Source: Undaria pinnatifida
Lineage: Eukaryota > Sar > Phaeophyceae > Laminariales > Alariaceae
Direction: 5' to 3'
NCBI GenBank assembly: GCA_012845835.1
Contig: JABAKD010000002.1
Span: forward strand, 22,813,699-22,877,698
DNA length: 64,000 bases
In this document: one piece after another, positions 20,858 through 32,123 of the stretch
Layout of the letters: every line of letters starts with the position of its first letter
Position numbering within the stretch: position 1 is the stretch's first letter
Program-made: the position numbers and the translations under genes
The notes under the pieces: model-generated
Databases searched by the model: none
What the model was told of the DNA's origin: nothing
What the model saw: the letters and a program-made list of their open reading frames with translations, nothing else

Positions 20858-22394
20858 CAACGTTGGCGGCAGTGGACGGAGAAAAAAGCGACGAGCTTAG
20901 TTGCGCTCTAGGTATCCTTGCGGTACAGTAGAGAGCCTCCCGTAGCGCCGGTTGAGTAGTACGGGTTCCCCGCTGTAGTGGCTGTGAAATCGCTTCGCAC
21001 AGATGGGAATAACCAGTAGTGGCAGTTGCGGGTAGTGCCGGTTGCCGCTATAGCGCCGGTGTTTCCGGCTGGCACATACAGGCACTTCATAAAGGGACCG
21101 CTATTGTAGCTGTGCGCATTTTGTTTTGCACAGTAGTGTATCGAATATTATGGCGGAGACATTAACCATCTCCGGTAGCGAGCGTGGGCCCTGACTGGCC
21201 CGTTGGTAAGATTTTGATACCCAGTACACAGCAAAGTAGTGGCGGTATCCCTCCACTCCTGGGAAACATTTTGGGCGCTCCAACTAGACTAATATTTCTT
21301 GCCGAAGGATGTACTGCGGGCCCCTACCCCCACCGACGAACCCCCACCCTCAGAACCTTCAGTCGGCAGCGGCATCGTGAATGGGCTTGTGACTTGTACT
21401 TGTGTGGGGCTGTTTTGTTTGTCGCGGTCGTATTAATAGGTTCTGGTCGTTGTGCGTTCGGTTGGTGGGGACAGGGGAGTAGGGAGTGGTCGTGCGCTTG
21501 CCGTTGTTGAGGCCGAAATCCTTGCATTTTTACATTTCACCACGTAACAGGGTGTCTAGAGCGGTTCGGGCATAGAAGAGTCCAGAAAAGTAGAATCAGG
21601 CCGTGTACGGTGTGGGAGGATCGGGCGGTGCCGCGGCAGTTTCATCCGCCTTACAATTTCTACTGTTTCTCCGTGTAGGTACGCGTACGTGTCGGGAACA
21701 AGTGGAGGATTCTGTGCGTGACTTTCAAGGTTTGTAGCCGGAGCGTGAAAGCAAAGGCTGCCGTGATACGCAGAAAGTATGCAGTTGATTGTGTGAGCGC
21801 TTTTTATTATTTTGGCGAAGCCGCTGCTGACAATCTGTACGGTCAAGCGATGGCCGATCCGTGGCGTATTTTTATTGTGACGTCACGTTAGCGTTCACCC
21901 GTGCGATACCTTGGAAGTCCCGGCTTTCTGCTGGTATGTATAGCTCGACGAGGACTTCAGGACGAATAGGTTTTTGCATATTTAGGCTCTTCGTGTGACT
22001 GGTCGAGGGGCAGAAGGCTGTTCCGCGGTTCAAGGATAACGTAGTGCCTTGATGGGTCTACGGCGGCAGCCGTTTCGTAAGCGCGCTGGTCTGGTCTAGG
22101 GTTTGTTGTGCCCCAACTGGATTTTCTTTCTCAAATTGCTGCGGACGTTAGTCAAACGAATCTCGATGGCAAGAGTCCGAGGGGTGGTTGGTGTGGATGA
22201 AACAGGGTTAGTCGCCGTGACGAAAATATTAACAAGTGCAAGCTTCCCCTATGGAATTTAGTAGGTCTCGAATCCTGGGGGTGTCAAGTTGAAAAGGGGG
22301 GGGACTCCTGAAAACTAAACGAAAAACACATCGCCATCGCCATGTGCACGTAACCCGGCAAGCAACACCGACCAGCCCAGACCAGTTTCTAGCT
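20858..22394. other. Region downstream of the zinc-finger gene
   Basis: Presumed 3' UTR and intergenic sequence. Short GC-rich repeats with a GCGCCGGT/TAGTACGGGTTCC flavour occur at about 20940-21070. No gene or element recognised. Confidence 0.35.
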
Positions 22395-24160
22395 CAAGTG
22401 TATTGTTGTTGTTCTCACATTAACTCGCATAATCAAGTCCGTGGTCATAGAACAGGCGCCAGCCACTCTGGAGCTGAGGAATACCCCAGGGAAAAAACAC
22501 AACCAAACCAACGGGCGGTACACGCATATATCACAGCTGACGCAATTCATGCCTCCACCAAAAACATATAAAGTGAAATGGGAGTCAGCCTACGATGTGC
22601 CAGGTTCATATTGGTGCAGACGCCTAACTACTCGCGCCTGGAAAACCGACTGTACCGCTTGCCACCCAAGAAAGACTATCACGTATGCATTGCACGTGAT
22701 ACCTATCACTACGCATACGCACGACAGACGCAAGTCTATTGTAAAAAAAGAAACCAAGAAAAGACAAGGCGAAAAACGAAAAAGGAAAGAAAAGACAAGA
22801 GGAAGCAAGGAAAGGAAAAGAGGAAAAATTCATACTAGCAGACCCTAGGAACTGACTGAAGACGGCATTGGGCTCACAGAGGGTATCAAGTGCATCATCA
22901 ATGGTACTGGGGAGAGAATGCAACATGGCGAAGAAGATAGAGCAGTCTTGAGCTATCATGTGACGGCCATTGGAAGGCCCACAAATGTCAAGACGATGAT
23001 GACCAGACCCAGACTTCAGTCTCTTGGGCAGGACGCTCCCCCCCCGGTTCCCCCCTCCCCCCGGACGCTTAGAGATGCCGACGGTGGATGGCGCTGCCGC
23101 AGCCTTTGCGCGTCGCTCTGCAGCTTTGTGTCTCTCTGTCTCATGCCAATTCCGCATGAATAACTCGTCTCCCTCTTCTACTCGTCGAAACCATCTGCCG
23201 GCCTTCTGAGCAGCCTTTCGCCACCCTTCGATTTTTTTTTCATTCCAAAGACTGACATATCCTTCAGATGAGCCATCCAGTCCTCCTCTTGCCTCCCTGA
23301 GTAGCCCTTACCCCCAACAAGCTCCCCAAACATCACCCTCTGTGGCAGACGCTCCTCCCCCGTACGTGCTACGAATCCCTCAAACAGTATCCTCCGTTTG
23401 CACACTATCGCCTCTATGCCCTCGGAAGCTGTCTTGGCAAGCGCGTCGGCGTACGATAGGGTGTGGTCGTCGCGCTTCCGTTTCCGCCATCCGAGGCATC
23501 GGAGGAGCATGGAGTGGTGAACCCGTCGTAGCCTGTCATAGTCAGGCTTGTTCGGGCTCCACGTCATGTAACCGTATAGAAGTGTCTCAACCACCTCAGC
23601 TTCCAGCAACCGCACCTTCAACCGTAAGCGCACACCCGGCGATCATAGATTTTCGTCTTGTACTGCTGGAAGCACGCCCAGGCCCGCGCGTTATTTCAAT
23701 GCTAAGGTCTCTGTGAGCGGTGATAGCCCCGCCCAAGTACACAAACTCGATTGTTTGTTTGTATACCTGGCCGACTGCTGATTGTGAACGATACCTTCCC
23801 CCCGTCTTTGGTTTGCAGGCACATAATCTCTGTTTTCGCCTCCGAGACCGTAAGCCCCAACGCCGAGCACGCAATCACGATCACCGTCATCATCTCTCCA
23901 GCCCTTCTGATGATCGCGATACGATGCCCGCATCGTCCGCGTACAGCATACCCCACAATCTCTGCACCTCCTCCTTCTCCTCCTTCCCCCTCCGCCCGTC
24001 GACTCTGCCAGTGCGTGAAGTGCCCTTCTCGCCTTTCTCCTATCGTTGGAGCTGCCCCATGTCGTCCGTGATGGCTGCATCAACGAGGAACCGTTTCTCG
24101 GCCACACGTAGTACCGCCGTGAAAATCTATGGCACAATAAATTGCCGTGACCGATCAACA
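22395..24160 (-). mobile_element. LINE retrotransposon, 5'-truncated, copy D
   Basis: Read on the minus strand: reverse-transcriptase sequence (about 24160-23180), a 3' block shared with copy A, a pyrimidine-rich stretch, the common 3' UTR (22850-22440) and a terminal AGTTAATGTGAGAACAACAA with CAA repeats at 22400. It is the best-preserved copy and defines the family. The (CAA)n tail in place of poly(A) is characteristic of some LINE clades. No target duplication could be identified with confidence. Confidence 0.85.
23178..24158 (-). pseudogene. LINE reverse transcriptase, frameshifted
   Basis: The catalytic motif YADD (23932-23943) is in one frame, within RLWGMLYADDAGIVSRSSEG. The next conserved stretch, MMTVIV...LGLTVSEAKTEIMCL, is in another frame, so at least one indel separates them. 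A third frame (23633-23178) carries the C-terminal part, ETLLYGYMTWSP then HHSMLLRCLGWR, as in LINE RTs after the catalytic palm. It stops at TAG before the 3' UTR. Inactive as it stands. Homologous C-terminal sequence recurs at 50.9 kb. Confidence 0.85.
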
Positions 24161-24251
24161 GCCGTGGTGGGTGTCAGTGCCGTACTTGAACGCTAGCACA
24201 CGTTTCAAACATTGCTCTTCGGATTAAAGTGGGGGCGTATAGAGGCATCGT

Positions 24252-24591
24252 GAGCCACGAACATATATAAAATCATTCCTTGGTGTCATGGACTTTGGTC
24301 CGGAGTTTTTTGTCTCGGCCTAAGTATGCGATTCGCGGAACTGGATTTCTCGGTCGAATATGGCTTGGTTCGAGCGCCGCCTTCGGGGGGCGGCTCCAAC
24401 GCCCCTCGCCCTGCCGCGTCCGTTCCGCACATCGACGTGACAGGTGAACGCGGACGGGCGCCGAGCGAGACGAGCGAGTGTCGAGGAGGAATTTTGGAAA
24501 AATTGTTGATTCTTAATGGCTGCAACGCCTGAATGATTTACAAAATTGGCATCATTTCCAAACGGTACGTGATAATGTTTGGAATTTTGCG
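24252..24591. repeat. Outer inverted-repeat arm, left
   Basis: Near-perfect reverse complement of 30284-30634. Shared blocks include CATATATAAAATCATTCCTT, GGTGTCATGGACTTTGGTCC and GGAATTTTGGAAAAATTGTT. The partner has an extra 20-bp GGAATGGCTCTTTATTCAA-type insertion. The two arms enclose the 2.7-kb palindrome. Confidence 0.85.
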
Positions 24592-24890
24592 GTGGCATGT
24601 GCAACTTTCTATTGTTTGGTCACAGATTGTGCACCAGGTGTGTTTAATTGCACGCGCCTGCATGATTTACGAAATTGGCATCATTTCCAAACCGTTCGTA
24701 ATAATGTTTCCAAGAAATAGGTACTTGATAACGTTCGGAATTTTGCGGTGCATGGTGCAACTTTTCGATGTTTGGTTACAGATTGTGCACCAGGCATTTA
24801 ATTGCACCCGCCTGGATGATTTACAAAATTGGCATCATATACATATACAAACGGTACTTGATAATGTTTCCGCAAATACAACTTTGCAAG
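24530..24890. repeat. Tandem repeat, about 130-150 bp x 2.5
   Basis: Units begin TGATTTACAAAATTGGCATC and run through AAACGGTACGTGATAATGTT, GGAATTTTGCGGTG, CAGATTGTGCACCAGG and AATTGCACSCGCCT. Unit starts are at about 24534, 24664 and 24816. The first unit overlaps the outer inverted-repeat arm; only its first 60 bp recur at 30.3 kb. Confidence 0.8.
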
Positions 24891-25675
24891 AGGGTGCTAA
24901 TCAAGCCGTCGCGGTCATTCGTTATTCATGGTGCCGCGCTGTAGGCTTCATATACGTGCAGCGGTTGGTTGCGTGTGTGCTGTTGGGCTGTCATGCACTG
25001 CAGTGTGCGTGCAGGCCATGTGGCTGAAGGTGTGGCTGCAAGACGACACATGATACGTCCAGAAGAACGCGTGTTATACCAGTAGTAGATCGCTCAAATA
25101 ATGCGGCTTTTTATACTATTGCGTTTGGTGCTGTTGGAGTGTTCCATCATTTTGAGATTGCTTGGTCTGCAGGTACAGATTGGCTCAAAACCGTTCCTTT
25201 GCGCGACCTTACGCAAAAACATTCTGGAGGAGGAGTTACTAACTGTATGAAGAATGTGTATGAAATAACTTCGTCGGGTGAATTCGCACATACATGAAGA
25301 AATTACATCTACTTACAGTCTGATAAGGTATTATTAGTACAACAACGACGGACAACCTACAAAAAGAACTAAACAAATAACGCGTTAACGATGGCGTGCT
25401 TTTCGTAGACGAATGTGCATAATACGACATCTTCTATCTGCGCAAGGGTACCTATGGCTGGCAACGAAAACGGGAACACAACTTTATTAGGAAGCAAAAA
25501 TAGACGGACACCCTTCACGGACAAATAAAATATCTGCTAGACAACGTACATGACGCAAATGACCAGCCGAATTGCGACCGCGCAAATAATGAATGGATAT
25601 TTTCTTCTGGTTTTATAGCAGTAGTAGTAAATCGCTCTAATAATTCGGCTTTTATATTATTTTGCGTTTGGCATT
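24891..25675. other. TE fragment and unassigned sequence
   Basis: About 24905-25020 matches in reverse orientation an internal part of the 57-kb element (GTCGCGGTCATTCGTTATTC, ATACGTGCAGCGGTTGGTTG, TGTGCTGTTGGGC). The rest (25021-25675) is AT-rich with nothing recognised; an ATCGCTC(A/T)AATAATxCGGCTTTT block occurs twice (about 25089 and 25631). Confidence 0.5.
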
Positions 25676-25817
25676 ATATCTAAAACTCCGCGTAGGCTGA
25701 TATTTAGGTATTTGGCGCTTTATTCTATGTCGCGTCAACCATCGGAATATAATACAATATGGGGGATGGAATGTAATCTCTATGCAAAGATCCTGTTTCG
25801 TTCTAATCAATTGTCAG

Positions 25818-25945
25818 CCGGCCGCCCCGGTGGTCTAGTGGTTTTACCCTCGAATACCTCCAACGTTTGGTTGTCCTTGAGTTCGACACCCACCACGATG
25901 AAATATGACCTAATTTGCAAAAATGCAATAAAAAAAAGAGATCAA
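25818..25945 (+). mobile_element. tRNA-like SINE head in left palindrome arm
   Basis: Reads GCCCCGGTGGTCTAGTGG, a good A box (TGGTCTAGTGG, 25831-25841), and TTGAGTTCGACACCC, a B box (about 25879-25891). An A-rich stretch follows at 25928-25940. It shares the GCCGCCCCGGTGG start with the SINEs at 6.5 and 8.8 kb but has a different body. It cannot fold as a complete tRNA, so it is read as a SINE rather than a tRNA gene. Confidence 0.6.
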
Positions 25946-28144
25946 CTGCTGAGAGCGCCTGCTAGGTACAATTCGACGCGAGTCGACGAGGGAAGAAAAT
26001 GCTCGATTCTCCTCGCGGTAAAAATGAAAGCACGTGCCGAAGTGGGGAGGGAGGAGGAGGGCCCGCTATGTGACCCCGGATCTGAGTTACTACTGGGAGG
26101 GAGCGCGAGAATGGTGCGGGGATGATAAATTTGATGAAGAAAAAAAATGTTGCAAAGAAAGGTATATGATTATTTCTACCAGTAAATAATATGTCAGTCT
26201 CTGGGAAATACGCACGGCACCATCAGCAGTCGTCATGGTAGAGACACTCCGGATATTATGTATTGAGGGGACGCGTCCGTTTTGGACAACGTGAAAGCAC
26301 CCACGAAGAAAAGATAGCAGACACACATATCCCGCCTTCTCGAGAAAAAAACAGAGAAGAAGCGCTACGCCAACCTCCCGTACGAGCAAAGCCACCCCCG
26401 CACCTATCTTAGACAACGCCGCCTCAACGAGAGATCGCCCTCCTCTTCTTCGTTTTTCTCCTCGCCCGCAACCACGCAGACCAATCAATGCGACAGCGTT
26501 CACGTAACAAACAAAGCAATCTTCTTCCAAAACCTTGCCGGCTGACATGGCCCCATGTCGACGTTTGATGGAAACCGACTTTGCATCCTGTCGACTTCGA
26601 ACCTCCATTGCAACGGGGACAGCAGTGCAGTCTCTTCATTAATGCCAAGGCCTCTTTTGTTTCGCCTAGAGGCGACGCAGGTTCTCAATAATACTCTTTT
26701 CGGTATTTTTGTTTGATAGACGCCAACTTTTACTTGACGGCTTATTTAACATAGATAGTGTGTTTCGCCTATCCTTGCCTTCTTTATTGTAAAATATTAC
26801 GTTTTTTTTTCTGTCAAATCATGACTTTCATAATCCCATGTTCGTATTAAACTCTTGGCATTACTGTAAAAATCAATGCATGCCAAATCGGACAGCTACA
26901 CCTCAAGTTGTCGAAGTGCTGCCCTGCCCTACCCGAAGCATGGGCGCCGGCGAATGCCGGCGCCCATGCGGAGCCCTTGTATAGACTATATTAAAGTCGG
27001 GGTGTATAGAGGCGTCGTGAGCCATATATATATACATATATACAAGGGCTCCGCATGGGCGCCGGCATTCGCCGGCGCCCATGCTTCGGGTAGGGCATGG
27101 GCGCCGGCATTCGCCGGCGCCCATGCTTCGGGTAGGGCAGGGCAGCACTTCGACCACTTAAGGTGTAGCTGTCCGATTTGGCATGCATTGAACTTTAAAG
27201 TAATGCCAAGAGTTTCATACGAACATGGGATTCTGAAAGTCATGCTTTGACAGAAGAAAAAACGTAATATTATACAATAAAGAAGGCAAGGATAGGCGAA
27301 ACAAACTATTAAATGCGCCGTCAAGTAAAAGTTGGCGTCTATCAAACAAAAATATCGAAAAGAGTATTATTGAGAACCTGCGTCGCCTCTAGGCGAAACA
27401 AAAGAGGCCTTGGCATTAATGAAGAGACTGCACTGCTGTCCCCGTGGCAATGGAGGTTCGAAGTCGACAGGATGCAAAGTCGGTTTGCATCAAACGTCGA
27501 CATGAGGACATGTCAGCCGGCGAGGTTTTGGAAGAAGATTGCTTTGTTTGTTACGTGAACGCTGTCGCATTGATTGGTCTGCGTGGTCGCGGGCGAGGAG
27601 AAAAACGTAGAAGAGGAGGGCGATCTCTCGTTGAGGCGGCGTTGTCTAAGATAGGTGCGGGGGTGGCTTTGCTCGTACGGGAGGTTGGCGTAGCGCTTCT
27701 TCTCTCTTTTTTCTCGGGAAGGCGGGATATATATGTGTGTCTGCTGTCTTTTCTTCGTGGGTGCTTTCACGTTGTCGAAGTTGGACGCGTCCCCTCAATG
27801 CATAATATCCGGAGTGTCTCTACCATGACGACTGCTGATAGTGCCGTGCGTATTTCCTAGAGACTGACATATTATTTACTGGTAGAAATAATAATATACC
27901 TTTGCAACATTTTTTTTCTTCATCCCATTTATTATCCCCGCACCACTCTCGCGCTCCCTCCCAGTAGTAACTCAGATCCGGGGTCAATAGCGGGCCCTCC
28001 TCCTCCCTCCCCACTTCGGCACGTGCTTTCATTTTTACCGCGAGGAGAATCGAGCATTTTCTTCCCTCGTCGACTCGCGTCGAACCAACCCACGCTGCTA
28101 GGCGCTCTCAGCAGTTGATTGATGCCTGTTTTTTTTTTTTGCAT

Positions 28145-28258
28145 TTTTGCAAATATAGTCAAATCTCATCGTGGTGGGTGTCGAACTCAAGGACAACCAA
28201 ACGTTAGTAATATTCGAGGGTAAAACCACTATTGTTAATAGACCACCGGGGCGGCCGG
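28145..28258 (-). mobile_element. tRNA-like SINE head in right palindrome arm
   Basis: Inverted counterpart of 25818-25945. The B box is intact (GAGTTCGACACCC on the minus strand). The A box region carries a short insertion (CTATTGTTAATAG) that breaks it, so this copy would be a poorer polymerase III template. The difference shows the arms have begun to diverge. Confidence 0.6.
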
Positions 28259-28429
28259 CTGACAAATGATTAAAAAAAAACAGGATCTTTGCATAGAGAT
28301 TACATTCCCTCCCCCATATTGTATGATATTACGATGGTTGACGCGATATGTATAGAATAAAGCGCCAAATACCTAAATATCAGCGTACGCGGAGTTTTAG
28401 ATATCATGAATAACGAACGACCGCGATGG

Positions 28430-28560
28430 CAGAGCACGGCAAAGCATAGCGCGTCGCTCTGCTGAGCTAGCGGTGCGCTGCTGAGCTGAGCCGCAGGGCA
28501 TCGCAGGGCACTGCACGGCGCTTCGTTGCTGTAAGCTATAGCGCTGCGATGGGGTGCTGG
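28430..28560 (-). repeat. GC-rich AGCTCAGC / GTGCCGTGCG-type array
   Basis: On the minus strand it reads GCTCAGCTCAGCAGCGCACC with degenerate GTGCC/GCCGTGC steps, like the plus-strand blocks at about 3165-3330 and 3783-3890. Non-coding simple-sequence derivative shared by three sites. Confidence 0.6.
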
Positions 28561-28825
28561 GCGGTGTCGAGCTGATCAGCCAAGCCCAGATCTCAGCCGC
28601 TGAAGCTTCGTCAAGTACAAAACAAATGGTGCAAATCAAAGAAAAGCTAAAGCTGGACCGTTCCGCAACTAATGCACAGCTGTCAGGCGGCAATTAGCGG
28701 CAGTACGAAGTTCAACTTACTAGACAAAAAGGAAGAAAAAGTCGCGAAAAAGTTCAAAATCGTGTTGGCAGAAAAACCAAGTTTGCAGGAAGCAGCTGAA
28801 AGGTCAAGAAACAGGCAATATTTCA

Positions 28826-29255
28826 GTTGTTGTTGTTGTTGTTGTTGTCGTTCTCACATTAACTCTCATAATCAAGTCCGTGGTCACAGGACAGGCTCCA
28901 GTCACTCTGGAGCTGAGGAATACCCTAGGGGAAAAACACAAACCAAAGGTGGTACACGCATAAATCACAGCTGACGCAATTCATGCCTCCACCAGAAACA
29001 TATAAAAGTGAAATCGGGAGTCAGTCTACGATGTGCCAGGTCCATACCAGTGCATACGTCTCATTACTCGCGCCTGGGAAAACCGACTATACCGCTTGCC
29101 AACCAAGAAAGACTACCACGTATATATTACACGTGGTATCTATCACTACGCATGCGCACAACAGACGCAAGTCAATTGGAAAAAAGAAACAAACAAAGAA
29201 GAGAAAGGAAAGGAAATGGGTGCATGGGGCCAAGAAAAAGAAAAGAAGAAGAAAT
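28826..29255 (-). mobile_element. LINE 3' end, copy E
   Basis: Starts on the plus strand with (GTT)n from 28829, then GTCGTTCTCACATTAACTCTC, followed by the standard LINE 3' UTR to a purine-rich tract (about 29175-29255, AAGAAACAAACAAAGAAG type). 5'-truncated; it has no RT sequence. Confidence 0.78.
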
Positions 29256-29598
29256 TTTGGGGGGTCTACTGGCGAGTCTTGCCACCAGCACGATGCCACG
29301 TGGTTTTTCGACGATCTACAGCAGCAGTACTACGAACGACTTCCGATACACCCACCGAAGCACGGACCACCGGACAATTACGCGACCGACAGCTGGCCGT
29401 GGTTGTCACGTGTCTCTGTGTTGGGGGCCCCTGTGCGCTGCCTCTTGTTGGCTCTTGTTTGGGTAAAACATGCGGTGTGCTCGATGGTCTCACGGCACCA
29501 GAATCAGAACGTCCGCTCGTACGACGTATCATTCTTACAGGAAATAAATGTAATACGATCTGGTATTTTTTTCTCCATCAATATGAACATAAAACGGT

Positions 29599-30285
29599 TG
29601 TTATATATTGGACAGAATGATGCGTGTACGACTAAACTTGCCAACGGCACTCGTACTGCACTTTGAGCTATCTGCTGTAGTTCTGGTTGCTACTAGTTGC
29701 TGCTGTATGTGCTAGAAGTTTCGCCCTTCGGCTACTGCTGCTGCACCTGATGTTGTGTGTTTGCCAATGTTGTCAGTTGGCGTTCATGCTCGTCTTACAT
29801 ACTGCTGTTCTCACCCAGTACGTACGGGTTTCCTCGTACCTCGACGGCACGACGACGAGCTCAAAACAGAAGGGAGGTGACATGAAATGGCATGGACAAT
29901 GGCTACATAGAGGCGAGCACAGCGGGATAGTTCGCTGCGAATCAACCGCACTCGTTCATGCCTACAGCAGAGGCTGCCTGGAGTGTCAGCGGCCGTGCTA
30001 AAGCCAAGGCCAAAGGCCGAAGGGACGGCTCTTCTACCTGCTTGAGATGCTGTTATATATAGACTATTGGACAGAGTGATGCGTGTACGACTAAACTTGC
30101 CAACTGCACTCGTACTGCACTTTGAGCTATCTGCTGTGGTTCTGGTTGCTACTAGTTGCTGCAGTATGTGCTAGAAGTTTCGCCCTTCGGCTACTGCTGC
30201 TGCATGCACCTGATGTTGTGTGTTTGCCAATGCCGTCAGTTGGCGTTCATGCTCGTCGTACATACTGCTGTTCTCACCCGGTACG
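29599..30285. repeat. Direct duplication (about 225 bp, copies at 29599-29822 and 30051-30285)
   Basis: Copies share ATGCGTGTACGACTAAACTT, TTTGAGCTATCTGCTGT and TTTCGCCCTTCGGCTACTGC, ending CTCACCC(A/G)GTACG. Copy 2 is cut at GTACG, exactly where the outer inverted-repeat arm (CGCAAAATTCC) begins; copy 1 continues into unrelated sequence. The intervening 230 bp are unassigned. Confidence 0.85.
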
Positions 30286-30634
30286 CAAAATTCCAAACAT
30301 TATCACGTACCGTTTGGAAATGATGCCAATTTTGTAAATCATTCAGGCGTTGCAGCCATTAAGATTCAACAATTTTTCCAAAATTCCTCCTCGACACTCG
30401 CTCGTCTCGCTCGGCGCCCGTCCGCGTTCACGTCGATGTGTTGAACGGACACGGCAGGGCGAGGGGCGTTGGAGCCGCCCCCCGAAGGCGGCGCTCGAAC
30501 CAAGCCATATTCGACCGAAAATTCCAGTTCCGCGAATCGCATACTTAGGCCGAGACAAAAAACTCCGGACCAAAGTCCATGACACCAAGGAATGGCTCTT
30601 TATTCAAGGAATGATTTTATATATGTTTATGGCT
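30284..30634. repeat. Outer inverted-repeat arm, right
   Basis: Partner of 24252-24591 in reverse orientation. It begins CGCAAAATTCCAAACATTAT and ends near ATATATGTTTATGGCT. Because it interrupts the duplicated block ending at 30283, it was probably inserted there as part of a mobile unit. Confidence 0.85.
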
Positions 30635-32123
30635 AAGAACAGCTATTGGGTATCCCGGTGGGGTATGAGGGCGGTTGACGCCATTCCTGTCTGCGGTCAA
30701 TGGGCGGTGGTTAAAATGTTGAGCCCTTCCGCGAAGTTCACAGCATCGCTCTCAAAATAGTGTATTTAGTGTTGGTACCAAGGCCTGTTTTGTGTTGACT
30801 CCCAGAGTGGAAGAGCTCGGCAGCAGGCAGAACCTCGTGTTGATGGCCGCCGCTGCCGTAGCTTGGAGCACGAGAGCACTCATGCACAGGCTCGATTAGG
30901 CTTTAATTTTGGAGGGCAGCTTTCTCCTTGAACCTCAACCCGCACGTGTGCGGATACATCCGCCTGGCATTTTTTTGCGGAAACATCCGTCTGGCTTTTT
31001 TTTGTTTTTCTCGTCTGTGCCATTTGATCGCGCAACGCAACAAGCGTCATGCACACAACGCGAGAAGACTAAGCAGATAAGTAAGTAGCGCCCTTCGATT
31101 TATGAGACAATACATTCGATACACTCGACAAACGCTATACACGACGGGATGCTGGTACCCTCATCCCCCCTAGGCAGAGCTCAAACCACCTAGGAATACC
31201 CAACACTTGTCCCGCCCTGCCCCGCCGTACAATATTGCCGGATGGAGCTTGTGATCCCTGTACCCACTAACCCTCGGACACGGCCGGCGCGAGAGCCACA
31301 ATGGTGAACCTGCCAGCGTGCGCGCGTGGGATGATCGGGCAAAGGGCATTAGATCACGCACGCAGGGACAAGGTGCGGTCTATGGCAGGCAAATCGTTCG
31401 CACACCCGCGTATCGTAGTGGAAGTCGCCTCCACGGCAGCGCGGCGTCTTCATCAACTCAAGATCCCTTAGTTTACTCCCTTACCTAGCCCAACAAGCCA
31501 GCCGGAACCTAGGGTCGACGAGTTGCACATGCTGGCGAGGAGCCTCGACCGTTACTAATTATGCTTCGCGCAACCGGTAAGCAATTGCACGAAGGCCAAG
31601 AAAAGGCGAAACGATGACTCAAACAATGAGGCAGTAGAAACCGACCAAATACCGCGGAAAAGATCCATAACCCGTCTCCCTCCGCACCAACAGCTATCGC
31701 GCGTGCGCGAACCTCATTCGCGTAAAAGGGCGTGCGTACAAGCATGCGATGGTGGACGAGTGCTCGCTTGCTTTGCGTTGTGCGCGGTACAGATAGCCTT
31801 TGGGGATGCGGCTGTTACGGCGTTGACGGCGTTCTGACAATAATCAGGGTCAGGACCTGCTAGGATCGAACATCGCCCAGACAACCTCCCCGCTAGCGAT
31901 GAGCGGGCCTTCTTCCCTACCAGGTAAAAAGGGAGGGGAGGGCCATTTGCTCACACTTGCCAGACAAACGAATTCCACCCATTGTACCGAACAGACTCGA
32001 TTGCTTCGCAAGCTGATGCCCTGTTCCGGTCTGTATGTGGTCCATAATGTGGAGGTTGCCCATTGGGTTTTGCCACCCTCTTGTTTGTAGCCGTTAGTAC
32101 GTTACGCTTGGGTCACTGCTATA
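30635..32123. other. Unassigned, downstream of the UCH gene
   Basis: No element or gene recognised. Includes G+C-rich sequence at 31150-31900 with short frames only. If the UCH gene has one more short exon (see its C-terminus), it should lie here on the minus strand, but I could not identify it. Confidence 0.3.

Larger units (their letters stand above)
25676..28404. repeat. 2.7-kb palindrome (inverted arms about 1.31 and 1.37 kb, 55-bp spacer)
   Basis: Left arm 25676-26983 and right arm 27039-28404 are near-identical in inverted orientation. Ends read ATATCTAAAACTCCGCGTA at the left and its complement at the right. Near the centre, CATGGGCGCCGGC(4 nt)GCCGGCGCCCATG hairpins occur once on the left (26939-26968) and twice on the right (27054-27083, 27096-27125), so one arm gained a 42-bp unit. 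Each arm holds a tRNA-like SINE head and an open frame of 138 or 172 codons with no recognised domain; being paired copies, they are not independent evidence for a gene. The end motif is shared with the elements at 36.3 and 57.0 kb, pointing to a DNA-transposon origin. Confidence 0.9.

Noticed and set aside
23040-23070. CRISPR-like or satellite array at the C-rich stretch
   Set aside because: Only a short G/C tract in the LINE 3' region, with no repeat-spacer structure; no CRISPR array is present anywhere in the window.
25818-25900. True tRNA gene
   Set aside because: A and B boxes are present but no complete cloverleaf can be formed; read as a SINE head.
26090-27860. 172- and 138-codon frames in the palindrome arms
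   Set aside because: They are mirror copies of one another; no recognisable domain, so kept only as part of the palindrome.
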